Under the pieces are notes generated by a model. That model saw only the letters and a list, made by a program, of their open reading frames with translations. It had not been told where the DNA came from and made no database searches. DNA of 64,000 nt from an uncultured Draconibacterium sp. (GTDB lineage Bacteria; Bacteroidota; Bacteroidia; Bacteroidales; Prolixibacteraceae), in contig CANLMQ010000015.1 in assembly GCA_947492175.1 (NCBI GenBank), positions 1 through 64,000 of the forward strand, written 5' to 3'. A program made the position numbers and the translations under genes. Shown piece after piece: positions 10,234 through 18,742 of the stretch (its first letter is position 1; every line of letters starts with the position of its first letter).

Positions 10234-10458
10234 GTGCCAATTAATAGTGAGATAGTGTAGTAACTTGATAACCTGTTTTTGAAAGAGATTCAATTGCTGA
10301 GATTTTCTAAAAAGGATTTCCCGGCAATGTATATCTTTACAAACCAATTAAATAACAAATAAACCACGATGAAACAATCTTGTTTAAGACAAATATATAC
10401 CCCGATTATTAAACAGCAAATTACACGTAATAGCTTAGAAATAAAAAAGTATAATCAT

Positions 10459-12381
10459 ATGAAGTATTTATTGCTGGGATTGTTGCTGGCACTGTCAGTG
10501 AAAGGATTTGGATGGGAAGAACGCAACTTGCTTCAAAAGAAGGCGGATACCGAGGAGTTAAAATCCTGTTTAATCTACAATCAAAAATGGGTAAGTTATC
10601 CGGCCTACAGCGACAGGCAGGGATGGGATAAACTAACAACAGGTGTTAAAGAAGAAATTATCCGTAGGGGAGAACAGGCTTTGGAATATGAATGGAAAGT
10701 TGTATCGGCTACCGATTACCTGGAATTTGAGCGTAGCGGTTCGCGCGATATTATGCAAAATCCTTTTGGCCGGAATAATTCTGCATTGGCCGATTTGGTA
10801 ATGGCTGAACTGGCGGAAGGAAAAGGACGCTTTCTTGATCAGATTTCAAACGGAATATGGCTGAGCTGCGAGATGACTTCCTGGGCGCTGTCTGCTCATG
10901 TTTCTCGTGAACAAGAAGAAAATACTTCATTACCCTCTTATAAAGAAAATATTATTGACCTGACTGCCGGTGATATGGGGTCGTTTTTTGCCTGGACCTA
11001 TTATTTTCTGAAAGATGAGCTGGCTAAAGTTCAGCCTTTAATTCCGGAACGTCTTCGGCAGAATCTTCAGGAACGTCTTCTTGATCCATTTATGAACCGC
11101 ACTTATTGGTGGATGGCATCTAATGCAACACCGGAAACAATGGTCAACAACTGGAATCCGTGGTGTAACTTTAATGTATTGACCTGTTTCTTGTTGCTGG
11201 AAAATAATCCGGATAAATTGGCAAACGCAGTTTCACGCACTATGGAGTCGGTAGATAAATTTATTAATTATACGCACGAGGATGGTGCCTGCGAAGAAGG
11301 CCCTTCGTATTGGGGGCATGCGGCCGGTAAAATGTACGATTACTTGTCGTTGCTTAGCCGCGCAACCAATGGCAAGGTTTCTGTTTTTGATCAGCCCATG
11401 ATTAAAAATATGGGAGAGTACATTGCTAAATCATACGTTGGCAGTGGCTGGGTAGTAAACTTTGCCGATGCTTCTGCCCGCGGAGGTGGTCAATCCGGAT
11501 TGATTTACCGCTATGGAAAAGCTGTTGGAAGTAACGAAATGCAGCAATTTGCAGCTTATCTGTTTGAACGCGACGGTAAAAAATCAACTTATAGTTCAGG
11601 CCGCGATATGTATAGAACTCTGGAAAATCTTATATCAAATAACGAACTCCCGGGAATAAGTCCGGCTACTCCACAGGAACCTTTTACCTGGTATCCGGAA
11701 ACAGAATTTTGTTACATGCGAAATGGAGAAGGTTTCTTTTTTGCTGCCAAAGGTGGTTACAACAACGAAAGCCACAACCATAACGATATGGGAACCTTTT
11801 CGCTTTATCTCGACAATACTCCTATGATAATTGATATTGGTGTTGGTACATACACACGCCAAACTTTTAGCAGCGAAAGGTATTCAATCTGGACTATGCA
11901 GAGCAACTACCATAACCTTCCGATGATTACTGGAGTGCCTCAGGCGTTTGGTTCAAAATTCCGCTCAAAAGATGTAGAAGTAAACGAAAGCAAATCCTAC
12001 TTCTCAGTTGATTTAGCGAGTGCTTATCCCGATGAAGCAAAAGTTAAGTCGTGGAATAGAAGTTACCGTCTTTATTCAGACAATAAATTACTGATTGAAG
12101 ACAAGTTTTCACTCTCGGAAGTAAAAGGTACTAATCAACTCAATTTTATGACCTGGGGAGCTCCAAAAATTGAAAAGGCCGGAAGTGTTATTATTGAAAA
12201 AGAAGGAAAAAGCATTCAACTAAAATACGATTCGCAACAGTTTGAAGCAGCGATTGAGACAATTGAAGTTAAAGATCCGAGACTTACAAAAGTTTGGGGA
12301 GATCAAGTTTATCGTTTATCGCTGAATGCCCGCAAAAATAAACTGAGAGATAACTATAAAATTACCATTGAAAAACGCTAA
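10459..12381 (+). CDS. Heparinase II/III-type polysaccharide lyase
   Basis: 640 residues from ATG 10459, chosen because it begins a good signal peptide (MKYLLLGLLLALSVKGFG). An in-frame ATG at 10369 would add 30 polar residues. An alpha/alpha-toroid N-terminal region (about 30-400, with GACEEGPSYWGHAAGKMYDYL) is followed by a beta-sandwich heparinase II/III domain holding the family signature ESHNHNDMGTFSLYL with H439, H441 and D443, then IDIGVGTYTRQTF and SNYHNLPMI. The family beta-eliminates uronic-acid glycans and leaves an unsaturated uronate at the non-reducing end, which is exactly the substrate of the GH88 gene next door. The PL family number and glycan are uncertain; a chondroitin-like, heparin-like or algal uronan lyase are all possible. 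Confidence 0.85.
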   Translation: MKYLLLGLLLALSVKGFGWEERNLLQKKADTEELKSCLIYNQKWVSYPAYSDRQGWDKLTTGVKEEIIRRGEQALEYEWKVVSATDYLEFERSGSRDIMQNPFGRNNSALADLVMAELAEGKGRFLDQISNGIWLSCEMTSWALSAHVSREQEENTSLPSYKENIIDLTAGDMGSFFAWTYYFLKDELAKVQPLIPERLRQNLQERLLDPFMNRTYWWMASNATPETMVNNWNPWCNFNVLTCFLLLENNPDKLANAVSRTMESVDKFINYTHEDGACEEGPSYWGHAAGKMYDYLSLLSRATNGKVSVFDQPMIKNMGEYIAKSYVGSGWVVNFADASARGGGQSGLIYRYGKAVGSNEMQQFAAYLFERDGKKSTYSSGRDMYRTLENLISNNELPGISPATPQEPFTWYPETEFCYMRNGEGFFFAAKGGYNNESHNHNDMGTFSLYLDNTPMIIDIGVGTYTRQTFSSERYSIWTMQSNYHNLPMITGVPQAFGSKFRSKDVEVNESKSYFSVDLASAYPDEAKVKSWNRSYRLYSDNKLLIEDKFSLSEVKGTNQLNFMTWGAPKIEKAGSVIIEKEGKSIQLKYDSQQFEAAIETIEVKDPRLTKVWGDQVYRLSLNARKNKLRDNYKITIEKR

Positions 12382-12428
12382 TGTCAAATTTGAATTTTTA
12401 AAATATCAGAAAATTAAAATTTATACGG

Positions 12429-13664
12429 ATGAAACAATTACTAGGGATGATTTGTGTGTTGGCAATTCTATCAGCTTGCACTACAAAAACGAATGAGAAA
12501 GATCAGTTTGATATAATGGGTTTCATTGCTGAAAAGTTCGAAAATACTTTGCAGACTGAAAGTGATTCAACAAAAATACCAAGAACCATTGATGAAAACG
12601 GCAATCTTAAAACGGTAGGAGTTTATAACTGGACCAGCGGTTTTTTTGCCGGAAACCTGTGGTATATGTACGAACTTACCAAAGATGACAAATGGAAAAA
12701 CGAAGCCGTAAAATGGACCGAAGCTTTAGATACCATTCAGTACTGGAGCGGGAATCACGACGTTGGTTTTATGATGTATTGCAGTTATGGAAACGGGATG
12801 AAGTTTGCCGGAATAGATTACAAAGACATTCTTGTACAAACAGCCGAGTCGTTGAGCAAACGGTACAGTGATAAAACTCTGACCATAAAATCGTGGGATT
12901 ACCGCAAAGCCTGGGATGGAAAAACCGAGTGGTTTTACCCTGTAATCATCGATAATATGATGAACCTGGAATTGCTATTTGAAGCAAGTATTTTAAGCGG
13001 AAATCAGAAGTACCGCGACATTGCGGTGCAACATGCCAAAACTACCATGGAAAACCATTATCGTGATGATTATTCGTGTTATCATGTGGTAGACTACGAT
13101 ACAATAACCGGAGCTGTCTTAGATAAAGCAACCTGTCAGGGATTTACTGATGAATCGGCGTGGGCACGTGGACAAGCCTGGGGATTGTATGGTTATGCTT
13201 TGTGTTACCGCTATACCAAAGATGAGAAATTTCTTGAATTTGCAGAAAATATTGCGGAATATATGTTGAACGATAAAAACCTTCCGGAGGACATGATTCC
13301 TTTGTGGGACTACAATGTTGCCAACGAAGGTTTTACTCCTGAATGGACGTATAATGCAGCCGATTATAAGGAGATACCACGCGATGCTTCAGCAGCAGCC
13401 ATTACTGCATCCGCTTTGTATGAACTTTCAACATATTCCGATAAAAAACAGGAATACCTGGCAGCAGCAGATAAAATGCTTAACTCGTTGTTGTCTCCTG
13501 CTTATCTGGCTGTACATGGTAAAAACAAGTATTTCATTTTGAATCATAGTGTTGGTAGTATTCCGCATGGTGTTGAAATTGATGTACCTTTGGTTTATGC
13601 TGATTATTATTTATTGGAAGCTATGTATCGGAAAGAAAAACTTGAAAAAGGCGAGAAATTTTAA
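12429..13664 (+). CDS. GH88 unsaturated glucuronyl hydrolase (lipoprotein)
   Basis: A 411-residue protein with lipobox LSAC at about 14-17, so membrane-anchored. GH88 features are HDVGFMMYCSYGNG with D111, IIDNMMNLELLFEAS with D175, DESAWARGQAWGLYGYA, RDASAAAITASALYEL and IPHGVEIDVPLVYADYY. D111 and D175 match the two catalytic aspartates of unsaturated glucuronyl hydrolases. The enzyme hydrates the 4,5-double bond left by lyases and so releases the terminal unsaturated uronate. It lies 47 bp after the lyase and 10 bp before a sulfatase, an operon arrangement for stepwise trimming of sulfated uronic-acid oligosaccharides. Confidence 0.93.
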   Translation: MKQLLGMICVLAILSACTTKTNEKDQFDIMGFIAEKFENTLQTESDSTKIPRTIDENGNLKTVGVYNWTSGFFAGNLWYMYELTKDDKWKNEAVKWTEALDTIQYWSGNHDVGFMMYCSYGNGMKFAGIDYKDILVQTAESLSKRYSDKTLTIKSWDYRKAWDGKTEWFYPVIIDNMMNLELLFEASILSGNQKYRDIAVQHAKTTMENHYRDDYSCYHVVDYDTITGAVLDKATCQGFTDESAWARGQAWGLYGYALCYRYTKDEKFLEFAENIAEYMLNDKNLPEDMIPLWDYNVANEGFTPEWTYNAADYKEIPRDASAAAITASALYELSTYSDKKQEYLAAADKMLNSLLSPAYLAVHGKNKYFILNHSVGSIPHGVEIDVPLVYADYYLLEAMYRKEKLEKGEKF

Positions 13665-13674
13665 CCTTTAAAAG

Positions 13675-15108
13675 ATGAAGAAAATTGCTTATTGCTTTTG
13701 TTTCATAATTTCCGCATTTCTCGTACATGCTCAGGAAGATGTACGCCCTAATATTTTATTTATTGCAGTTGATGATTTACGACCCGAATTGGGATGTTAC
13801 GGGGCAAAACAAATAAAGTCACCCAATATAGATAAACTTGCAGAAGGAGGTTTTGTTTTTAATCGCTCTTATTGTAATATTCCCGTATGTGGAGCTTCCA
13901 GAGCAAGCCTGTTATCAGGAATACGGCCCGATCGGCAACGTTTTTTAAACTTTAGTTGTTGGCAGGATAAAGATGTGCCAGGGGTGGTGAGTTTACCCAT
14001 GTTTTTCAAAAATAACGGGTACCACACATTGTCACTTGGTAAAATTTATCATCACATTGAAGATGGTAAAGGTAGCTGGTCTGAAACTCCCTGGTATCCT
14101 AAAGGCGACTGGGAAGGATGGCAAGCCTATATTACAGAAGAAGCGCAAGCGCAGATCGAACCAAGAAAAAGCGGTGTCGGTATCAATGGCGTTTCTTTTG
14201 AATCGCCGGAAGGGCCGGATCATATCTATCCTGATGGAATGATAGCACAACAAACTATCAACAAATTAAACGAGCTTAAAGCAGGCAATCAACCATTCTT
14301 TCTTGCTGTGGGCTTTTTAAAGCCACATTTGCCTTTTAGTGCCCCTAAAAAATATTGGGATATGTATGATTATAAGAATATTCAGCTTCCTGATAATATG
14401 CATAAACCAAAGGATGCCCCGGATGAATGCATGCATCCGTTCGGAGAACTCAGAAACTATACAGATGTTCCGGATAAGGGACCGATGGAAAAGGAATTCA
14501 TGAGAAAACTTATTCACGGTTATTATGCTTGTGTAAGTTATACCGATGCACAAATTGGGAAAGTACTTGATGAGCTTGAAAGGCTGGATTTGGCAGAGAA
14601 TACGATCGTCATATTGTGGGGCGATCATGGTTGGCATTTGGGAGAACATAACTTGTGGTGCAAACATTGTAACTTCGAAAAGGTATTGCATACTCCCTTA
14701 ATTTTAAGAGCTCCGGGTAAGGGAGTTGCAAAACAAACCGATGCTTTGGTAGAGTACGTTGACATTTATCCAACCCTTTGCGAATTGTCCGGATTGGAGA
14801 AACCTTTTCATCTTCAGGGGCAAAGTATGGTTCCTTTATTAAGTAATCCTGAGTTGCCCTGGAAAGAAGAAGTATATTGTAGGTGGATAAAAGGTGAAAC
14901 CGTAGTAACAAAAACGCATGCTTATACCGAATGGTTCAGAGATGGTGAAGAGAAGGGCTATACCTGGATGCTTTACAATCATGAGACAGATCCGGAAGAA
15001 AATATAAATATTGCAGAAAGAAAAGAAAACAGGAATTTGGTAAAAAAATTGCAGGAAAAATTATATCTGCATATGAAAGAAAGGAACAACTTAAAGATTC
15101 CGGAGTAA
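13675..15108 (+). CDS. S1 sulfatase, iduronate-2-sulfatase-like
   Basis: A 477-residue formylglycine sulfatase with an N-terminal signal peptide (ending VHAQ). The maturation motif is CGASR with C72, followed by the SLLSG turn. Metal-binding segments are VDDLRPELGCYG near the N-terminus and LWGDHGWHLGEHNLWCKH near residue 315. The overall pattern, including PNIDKLAEGGFVFNRSYCN and LGKIYHH, is that of iduronate-2-sulfatase-like S1 enzymes. It needs a sulfatase-maturating radical SAM enzyme, which is not in this window. Placement after lyase and GH88 suggests removal of a uronate- or hexose-borne sulfate. The regiochemistry is not readable. Confidence 0.93.
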   Translation: MKKIAYCFCFIISAFLVHAQEDVRPNILFIAVDDLRPELGCYGAKQIKSPNIDKLAEGGFVFNRSYCNIPVCGASRASLLSGIRPDRQRFLNFSCWQDKDVPGVVSLPMFFKNNGYHTLSLGKIYHHIEDGKGSWSETPWYPKGDWEGWQAYITEEAQAQIEPRKSGVGINGVSFESPEGPDHIYPDGMIAQQTINKLNELKAGNQPFFLAVGFLKPHLPFSAPKKYWDMYDYKNIQLPDNMHKPKDAPDECMHPFGELRNYTDVPDKGPMEKEFMRKLIHGYYACVSYTDAQIGKVLDELERLDLAENTIVILWGDHGWHLGEHNLWCKHCNFEKVLHTPLILRAPGKGVAKQTDALVEYVDIYPTLCELSGLEKPFHLQGQSMVPLLSNPELPWKEEVYCRWIKGETVVTKTHAYTEWFRDGEEKGYTWMLYNHETDPEENINIAERKENRNLVKKLQEKLYLHMKERNNLKIPE

Positions 15109-15163
15109 AAAGGTAATTGGATAATTATAAGAATTTCGGTCAAAGAATATAAAAAAGTAAAAA

Positions 15164-16627
15164 ATGAAACTAGTAACATATTTTATCATCCTGTCTGTTG
15201 TACTGGGAGCGTGTGGCAAACAAGTAAAGAGTGCAAAACAGACAACAAATCAGCAGGTACAGCCCAATCTCTTATTTATTTTTGCTGATCAATACAGAAA
15301 GGCATCGTTGGGATTTCTTAATGAAGATCCTGTTAATACTCCCAATATTGATAACCTTGCAGAAAACGGAGTTTTTTTTAGCAGGGCTGTTTCAAATCAT
15401 CCGCTTTGCAGTCCATATCGTGGAATGTTGTTTACAGGTAAATATCCACTTTCTAACGGGGTTATTTCCAATTGCAATTCAGCGCGTACTGCTTATGGAA
15501 ATTATTTGAAAAAAGATGAGGTTTGTTTTTCAGATGTACTGGCCGAAAACGGCTATAGTGCAGGTTATGTTGGAAAGTGGCATCTCGATGGTCCGGAAGC
15601 AACACTTCCCGGAGAAACAGTTGAATGGGATGCCTGGTGCCCTCCTGAAAACAGGCATGGTTTTTCATTTTGGCATGCGTACGGAACACATGGCAGACAC
15701 AATAACCCTTATTACTGGACAACAAACGCTGCGGAAGGGGAGAAACTTGTTGTAAATAAATGGTCGCCTGAACACGAAGCCGATGTGATTATTAACTATC
15801 TGAAAAATACAGAAAATCAACGGAAAGTTGATAAACCTTTTGCCATGTTCTGGTCTATCAATCCTCCGCATACTCCTTTTGGTGAAGTACCCGAAAAATA
15901 CAAACAACAATTTGCGGGGAAAGACTACAAGCAAGTATTAAACCGCGACAATGTAAGGTTTACAACCAATAACGATGTAAAAAGAGGCGATAAAGGAGTT
16001 GAAAATAAAATTGATGAGGCGCCTGATTATTTTGCATGCATAAATGGAGTTGATGACCAAATTGGACGAGTAATAAATGCTTTAAAGGAACAGGGTTTGT
16101 ATGAAAATACCATTATTGTGTTTTCTGCTGACCATGGCGAAATGTTGGGAAGTCAGGGCTTAATGCATAAAAACGTTTGGTTTAAAGAGGCGTATGATAT
16201 ACCGATGATCGTTCATTTCCCAAAGGCGGTAAAGAGTAAAACAGAGGATATGCTGATTAGTGTACCTGATTATATGCCAACTATACTGGGTTTAATGGGA
16301 TTAGGAAATAAAATTCCGGCGGATATTGAAGGAGTGGATTATTCAAATGTATTATTTAATAAATCGGTTACCCGGCCGGATAAACAACTTTATTTTGGTT
16401 CCGATCCTTCCGATCCTTCTTCCGGAGCGCGTGGTTTTCGAAATGCAGAATATACTTTTGCTGTGGTTAAAGCTAACAACGGGCAGAAATATTACTATCT
16501 CTATAACGATGTAACCGATCCGTATCAAATGGACAATATTTGGGGCATTAATAAAAATCTGGATGAAAAAATGGAGCAGGAGCTTACTGATTTATTATCA
16601 GGAATGAACGATCCGTGGATAGATTAA
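15164..16627 (+). CDS. S1 sulfatase (lipoprotein)
   Basis: A 487-residue sulfatase with lipobox LGAC at about 14-17. The maturation motif is CSPYRGMLFTG with C82. A tyrosine stands where serine or threonine is more usual before the arginine, as in several glycosidase-linked sulfatase subfamilies. Metal site segments are FADQYRKASLGFL and VFSADHGEMLGSQGLMHKN. It is clearly a different S1 subfamily from the sulfatase upstream, so the two probably remove sulfates from different positions or sugars. It is the last gene of PUL A. A long inverted-repeat element begins 15 bp after its stop codon. Confidence 0.92.
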   Translation: MKLVTYFIILSVVLGACGKQVKSAKQTTNQQVQPNLLFIFADQYRKASLGFLNEDPVNTPNIDNLAENGVFFSRAVSNHPLCSPYRGMLFTGKYPLSNGVISNCNSARTAYGNYLKKDEVCFSDVLAENGYSAGYVGKWHLDGPEATLPGETVEWDAWCPPENRHGFSFWHAYGTHGRHNNPYYWTTNAAEGEKLVVNKWSPEHEADVIINYLKNTENQRKVDKPFAMFWSINPPHTPFGEVPEKYKQQFAGKDYKQVLNRDNVRFTTNNDVKRGDKGVENKIDEAPDYFACINGVDDQIGRVINALKEQGLYENTIIVFSADHGEMLGSQGLMHKNVWFKEAYDIPMIVHFPKAVKSKTEDMLISVPDYMPTILGLMGLGNKIPADIEGVDYSNVLFNKSVTRPDKQLYFGSDPSDPSSGARGFRNAEYTFAVVKANNGQKYYYLYNDVTDPYQMDNIWGINKNLDEKMEQELTDLLSGMNDPWID

Positions 16628-16641
16628 TATTCTGAAAGGAA

Positions 16642-16767
16642 ATTCCAACCGGTGAATGTCGCTTTACCAGTTAGAGATACAATACGGGAAGCATGTTTGT
16701 TTTTTGTTGCGACCTATGTTATTGTAGGATTATAGTTAAGGGAATGGAGACATGTACCGGTTGGAAT
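16642..16767. repeat. 126-bp inverted-repeat element between PUL A and module B
   Basis: The arms are 16642-16660 and 16749-16767: ATTCCAACCGGT pairs perfectly with ACCGGTTGGAAT, and the pairing continues to 19 bp with two mismatches. The 88-nt interior contains a smaller stem, CCTA against TAGG. There is no T-run at the right end and no visible target-site duplication. It could be a structured 3'UTR RNA, a miniature inverted-repeat element, or a long transcript-end hairpin protecting the PUL A mRNA. Confidence 0.6.
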
Positions 16768-16837
16768 CAATGTTACTTGAATATCTATTTATAAGAAAAA
16801 ATTGCTTTTGTTCTAAAATCTAATTCAGATGTAATAG

Positions 16838-16845
16838 TATATTTG
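16838..16845 (+). promoter_or_regulatory. Candidate -7 promoter box (TAnnTTTG) for sigma-B
   Basis: TATATTTG matches the Bacteroidota housekeeping -7 consensus and lies 30 bp before the GTG start of the sigma gene. The nearest upstream TTTG (16807-16810) is 27 bp away, longer than the usual spacing, so a proper -33 box is not confirmed. Confidence 0.35.
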
Positions 16846-16874
16846 CCTGCGATAAGTTGAAATGAGATTTATAA

Positions 16875-17477
16875 GTGGGACAGACTGATCAAGAATATTG
16901 GGCTCTTTTTAAAGAAGGTGACCAGGAAGCACTGGGAAAAATATTTGAAACCTATTTTAATGAACTCTATTTTTATGGATTAAAAATTGTTCCGGTTGCC
17001 GATTTGGTGAAGGATATAATTCAGGAGATGTTTGTCTATATATGGGATAACAGAGACAAAGTTGGAGATGTAAAAAGAGTAAAATCCTACCTTCTGGTAA
17101 CATTGAGAAATGAACTTATTCATGCATTAAAGAAAAACAGGTATGCAGCTCTGGACTTTGAATCTGCTTCAGAGCCATTTACCTTGACAGCAGAAGATTT
17201 TTTTATAAACAACGAAGACGAAAAAGCCCTTAACAGCCGTTTGCTGGCAAGTTTGAACTCTCTGTCGGAAAGGCAACGCGAAATAATTCTTTTACGGTTT
17301 TACCATAACATTGGATTTGAAGAACTGGCCGAAGTTATGGAAATGAATGTACAATCGGTTCGAAACCTCTTGTTCCGGGCTCTCGGGAACATCCGAAAAG
17401 ATTTAAAAGATTTTGGATTTCACAATCCCGATAATATAGAAATTATACTTTTTACCTTTTTTTCTAAAAAAATTTAA
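16875..17477 (+). CDS. ECF sigma-70 factor of module B
   Basis: A 200-residue sigma factor starting at GTG (MGQTDQEYWALFKEGDQEAL). The nearby ATG at 16862 is out of frame. Region 2 includes LVKDIIQEMFVYIWDNRDKV (about 55-74), and region 4 includes LSERQREIILLRFYHNIGFE then ELAEVMEMNVQSVRNLLFRA. A hydrophobic tail (IEIILFTFFSKKI) ends the protein, as in the other two sigma factors. It should act with the FecR 54 bp downstream and the SusC of module B. Confidence 0.93.
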   Translation: MGQTDQEYWALFKEGDQEALGKIFETYFNELYFYGLKIVPVADLVKDIIQEMFVYIWDNRDKVGDVKRVKSYLLVTLRNELIHALKKNRYAALDFESASEPFTLTAEDFFINNEDEKALNSRLLASLNSLSERQREIILLRFYHNIGFEELAEVMEMNVQSVRNLLFRALGNIRKDLKDFGFHNPDNIEIILFTFFSKKI

Positions 17478-17499
17478 ATTTAGGTGAGTATAAAATAAA

Positions 17500-17533
17500 A
17501 TTATTTCCTCTTGTTATCAGAAAGAGGAATAAT
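17500..17533 (+). promoter_or_regulatory. Hairpin sequestering the fecR-B start region
   Basis: ATTATT/CCTCTT on the left arm (one T bulged at 17506) pairs with AAGAGGAATAAT on the right arm: 12 base pairs around an 8-9-nt loop. The right arm contains the purine-rich ribosome-binding stretch AGAGG and the first two bases of the fecR ATG at 17532. Translation of the anti-sigma factor is therefore likely to depend on this stem being opened, for example by ribosomes leaving the sigma gene. Confidence 0.55.
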
Positions 17534-18623
17534 GAGCAGTTTTAAAGAAAATATATTTGAAGATCTGATTTCGGATGACCAATTTATTGAATGGGCATCT
17601 GGCAGAGATAAATCCAACAACAATTATTGGAACGAATGGAAGGCAAAACACCCTGAGTATTCTGCCGAATTTGAAGAGGCGCAGAAGGTGGTTCAGCGTC
17701 TTAACTTTAATGCTCCTGTATTTACAGTACCCGAAGTTAAATACCAATGGAATAAAACACAGAGCATGCTCGATAAACCTAAAGCTGGTCGTTCGGTAAA
17801 TGGTTTCTTTAGGTGGTTTGGAAGTGTGGCTGCCGTTCTTTTGATTCCTGTTGTTGTAACCTTAATATGGTTTTATCAAAAAAATATAAATTTTCAGACA
17901 GAACTTGAGCAAGTAGTACAATACAGCCAGGAAAATCCGGTTAGTGTGAATTCTCCGTGGGGAAGTCTGGTTAATTTAGAGCTGCCCGATGGTACATTGG
18001 TATGGTTAAATGCAGGATCGGAAATAAAATATCCGGCTAGTTTTTCGGAAAAACAACGTAAAGTAAGCATTAAGGGCGAGGCTTTTTTTGAGGTCGAGAA
18101 GGCTGGAGTTCCTTTTATTGTCGAAAATGGGGGGCCGCAGGTAAGAGTATATGGAACTCAATTTAATGTTAACAGTTACGAGAACGAAGAAAATGTAATT
18201 GTTGCTTTGGCCGAAGGGAAAGTGTCTTTAAATGTGAATGGAGAAGAGCAGTTTCTGAAACCGGGTGAGATTTCAATTTTCAATAAAGAAAAGAGGAGTT
18301 TACTGATAACTGAGGCAGATATCGACCAGTATATTAGTTGGAGGTCGGGAAAACTAATTTTTAGGAATACAACATTGGAGGCCATGAGCCGAACCCTTGA
18401 ACGCCGGTACAATGTGAATATTACGATTCGAGATGCGGAGGTGGCAAAATACATTTATAATGCCATTATCAGAGGTGAGACTTTTGAACAGGTACTGGAT
18501 TTACTCACCCTGACAGCACCTATAAAATACACCTATCATAAACCAAAACAAAATGCAGATACATCATTTACCAGAGCAGAAGTAATAATAGTTAAAGATA
18601 AAAACAGAATAGTAACCAAGTAA
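17532..18623 (+). CDS. FecR-type anti-sigma factor of module B
   Basis: 363 residues from ATG 17532. A TTG at 17511 would add seven residues, but the ATG has the better purine-rich spacing. The cytoplasmic N-terminal part is followed by one membrane segment (about 96-116, GSVAAVLLIPVVVTLIWFYQ). The periplasmic FecR domain then carries SPWGSLVNLELPDGTLVWLN and VSIKGEAFFEVEK, and the C-terminal domain reads KLIFRNTTLEAMSRTLERRY. It should restrain the module B sigma factor and read the STN domain of the module B SusC. Confidence 0.93.
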   Translation: MSSFKENIFEDLISDDQFIEWASGRDKSNNNYWNEWKAKHPEYSAEFEEAQKVVQRLNFNAPVFTVPEVKYQWNKTQSMLDKPKAGRSVNGFFRWFGSVAAVLLIPVVVTLIWFYQKNINFQTELEQVVQYSQENPVSVNSPWGSLVNLELPDGTLVWLNAGSEIKYPASFSEKQRKVSIKGEAFFEVEKAGVPFIVENGGPQVRVYGTQFNVNSYENEENVIVALAEGKVSLNVNGEEQFLKPGEISIFNKEKRSLLITEADIDQYISWRSGKLIFRNTTLEAMSRTLERRYNVNITIRDAEVAKYIYNAIIRGETFEQVLDLLTLTAPIKYTYHKPKQNADTSFTRAEVIIVKDKNRIVTK

Positions 18624-18665
18624 AATGATTTGGCCTATGTAATATTTAAGTTCTAACCAAAAAAA

Positions 18666-18742
18666 ATGTGAGTAATGCGCCAACATTACCCACATCAAGA
18701 GATTTTTTAATTAATCGTGTAAAATTAATTAGTAACAAATTT
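18666..18742 (+). promoter_or_regulatory. Structured leader of susC-B: CGCCAA-loop hairpin plus second hairpin
   Basis: The first hairpin is 18666-18695: a 12-bp stem with one mismatch (ATGTGAGTAATG against CATTACCCACAT) and the same CGCCAA loop as in the other two susC leaders. The second is 18708-18731: TAATTAAT against ATTAATTA. The susC start at 18743 follows 11 nt later. Stem bases differ from leaders A and C but keep pairing, which argues for selection on RNA structure. Confidence 0.7.

Noticed and set aside
16807..16845. Full -33/-7 promoter before sigma-B
   Set aside because: The TTTG and TATATTTG boxes are 27 bp apart, longer than usual, so only the -7 box is reported.
18668..18742. 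N-terminal extension of susC-B from a GTG at 18668
   Set aside because: The extension runs through the conserved CGCCAA hairpin leader, and the ATG at 18743 opens a normal SusC signal region.
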